Part shown: piece by piece, positions 5,175 through 5,838 of the stretch | Layout of the letters: the number at the start of each line of letters is the position of its first letter | How positions within the stretch are numbered: the first letter of the stretch is position 1 | Assembly (NCBI GenBank): GCA_013002425.1 | Contig: JABDJQ010000416.1 | Coordinates: 1 to 5,838, forward strand | DNA length: 5,838 nucleotides | Direction: 5' to 3' | Origin: Gemmatimonadota bacterium | Lineage (GTDB): Bacteria; Orphanbacterota; Orphanbacteria; Orphanbacterales; Orphanbacteraceae | Notes under the pieces: model-generated | Database searches by the model: none | What the model was told of the DNA's origin: nothing | The model's input: only the letters and a program-made list of their open reading frames with translations | Translations under genes and position numbers: made by a program

Positions 5175-5838
5175 CTAGCGGACGAGGAGCATCTTTCGGA
5201 TCTTCGTCTCGGCAGCGCCTGTCGCGCCGGTCAACCGGTAGAAGTAGATGCCGGACGCCGCGGGGTGGCCGGTGTCGTCGACTCCGGTCCACTCGACACG
5301 GTGATCTCCTGCGGGGAACGCGCCCGCGGCGAGCGTTTTGAGCCGCCGCCCGGCAATATCGTAGACCGCAAGGTCGATCTCGCCGGCGGCCGCCAGTGAA
5401 AACCGGATCGCGGTCGTCGGATTGAACGGATTCGGCGTGTTCGCGAAGAGGCGCATGGTCCCCGGAACCGCGCCGGCGCCCGCGACGTCGGTCGCGGTGG
5501 GCGGCCCGATTCCCGTGAACTTGAAGTCGTCGATCGTCCATCCGCCGAACGAAAGCGAGACGTCCGAGTGCAGTTCGAACCGCACGACGACGCTCGGATT
5601 GTTATCGGCGTATGCGCTGATATCGAATTCCTGGAACGTCCAGCTCGCGTCGATCAGATTCGCGCCGGACGGGCTCTCCCAGACGATGTTGCCGTTCACG
5701 AGCACCCGCGCCCAGTCCCACTGCTGGCCCTGCGAACGTTCGACCGCGAGCCAGCGCTGGAACGACAGCTTGACGTCCGTGTATTCCGTGCAGTCGATCG
5801 AAGGCGACTGCAGCCAGTTGTCGGAGTTGTTCTCGTAC
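5175..5838 (-). CDS. Secreted jelly-roll protein with C-terminal sorting domain (5' partial)
   Basis: The last 220 codons of a larger gene; the frame stays open to the right edge, so the N-terminus and any catalytic domain lie outside the window. The visible N-terminal part (about residues 1-112 of the fragment) is a beta-sandwich of the MAM / immune-inhibitor-A / 'choice-of-anchor' kind. Signs are DNWLQSPSIDCTEYTDVKLSF near its start, a strand on WESPS, a WTFQEFDISAYAD strand and the hallmark GGWTIDDFKF near its end. A short linker (GPPTATDVAGAGAVPG) leads to a FlgD-like sorting domain, about the last 90 residues. It has NTPNPFNPTTAIRFSL, the strand LAVYDIAGRRLKTL, the turn ASGIYFYRL and the end KIRKMLLVR. 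Proteins of this build are often secreted peptidases or adhesins, but which one cannot be told from here. The GTG at 5705 is an internal Val codon, not a start. The TAG stop lies 27 bases before the PEGA gene, with no terminator between, so the two are probably cotranscribed. Confidence 0.9.
   Translation of the reverse strand, partial: YENNSDNWLQSPSIDCTEYTDVKLSFQRWLAVERSQGQQWDWARVLVNGNIVWESPSGANLIDASWTFQEFDISAYADNNPSVVVRFELHSDVSLSFGGWTIDDFKFTGIGPPTATDVAGAGAVPGTMRLFANTPNPFNPTTAIRFSLAAAGEIDLAVYDIAGRRLKTLAAGAFPAGDHRVEWTGVDDTGHPAASGIYFYRLTGATGAAETKIRKMLLVR

Noticed and set aside
5703..5705. GTG as the start of the right-hand gene
   Set aside because: The frame continues without a stop to the window edge, and the upstream 44 codons complete the jelly-roll domain (DNWLQSPSIDC onwards).
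1..5838. CRISPR arrays, tRNAs, insertion sequences, toxin-antitoxin or anti-phage genes
   Set aside because: No regularly spaced direct repeats, tRNA-like cloverleaf, transposase motif or known defence domain was seen by eye on either strand.

Overview
The window is GC-rich DNA (above 60% G+C by eye) from a bacterium with a protein-rich outer envelope. It most likely comes from an uncultured FCB-type or related lineage such as Eisenbacteria, Krumholzibacteriota or Latescibacteria. This placement is inference. It rests on secreted proteins that end in FlgD-like / type IX-style sorting domains (with the classic NPFNP motif), a fibronectin-III lipoprotein with a NPLDPDHPDTGGDG linker, and a PEGA-DUF5683-like exported protein. 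No rRNA, tRNA, CRISPR array, insertion sequence or phage gene is visible.

Layout. At the left edge (1-273, + strand) is the last 90 codons of a ClpB-type disaggregase. Its stop overlaps by 8 bp the end of a convergent gene (266-2548, - strand) for a secreted M1-family zinc aminopeptidase with a FN3-like domain and a C-terminal sorting domain. The 278 bp gap that follows (2549-2826) is locally AT-rich. It holds a good sigma70-like promoter for the aminopeptidase and a GC-rich hairpin that may end the transcript arriving from the right. From 5838 leftwards lie three closely packed - strand genes: the C-terminal part of a secreted jelly-roll protein with a sorting domain (5838-5175), a PEGA/DUF5683-like exported membrane protein (5147-4350), and a lipoprotein made of FN3 and Ig-like repeats (4353-2827). 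The gaps are 27 bp and then a 4 bp ATGA overlap, so they look like one operon.

How the genes fit together. All four - strand products carry export signals or export-type domains, so this is an envelope/secretion neighbourhood beside a housekeeping chaperone. The aminopeptidase probably trims peptides outside the cell or at the surface. The three-gene operon supplies a secreted or surface-anchored protein, an integral envelope protein with a peptidoglycan/surface-type PEGA domain, and a lipid-anchored beta-sandwich protein. I cannot assign the operon a specific function. Nothing here proves a new system; the operon is the best candidate for something undescribed.

Translation starts are mixed. 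The lipoprotein gene has a clear Shine-Dalgarno sequence and a coupled start. The aminopeptidase has a short leader with no Shine-Dalgarno. The PEGA gene has a single possible GTG start almost on top of an extended -10 element, which suggests leaderless initiation.
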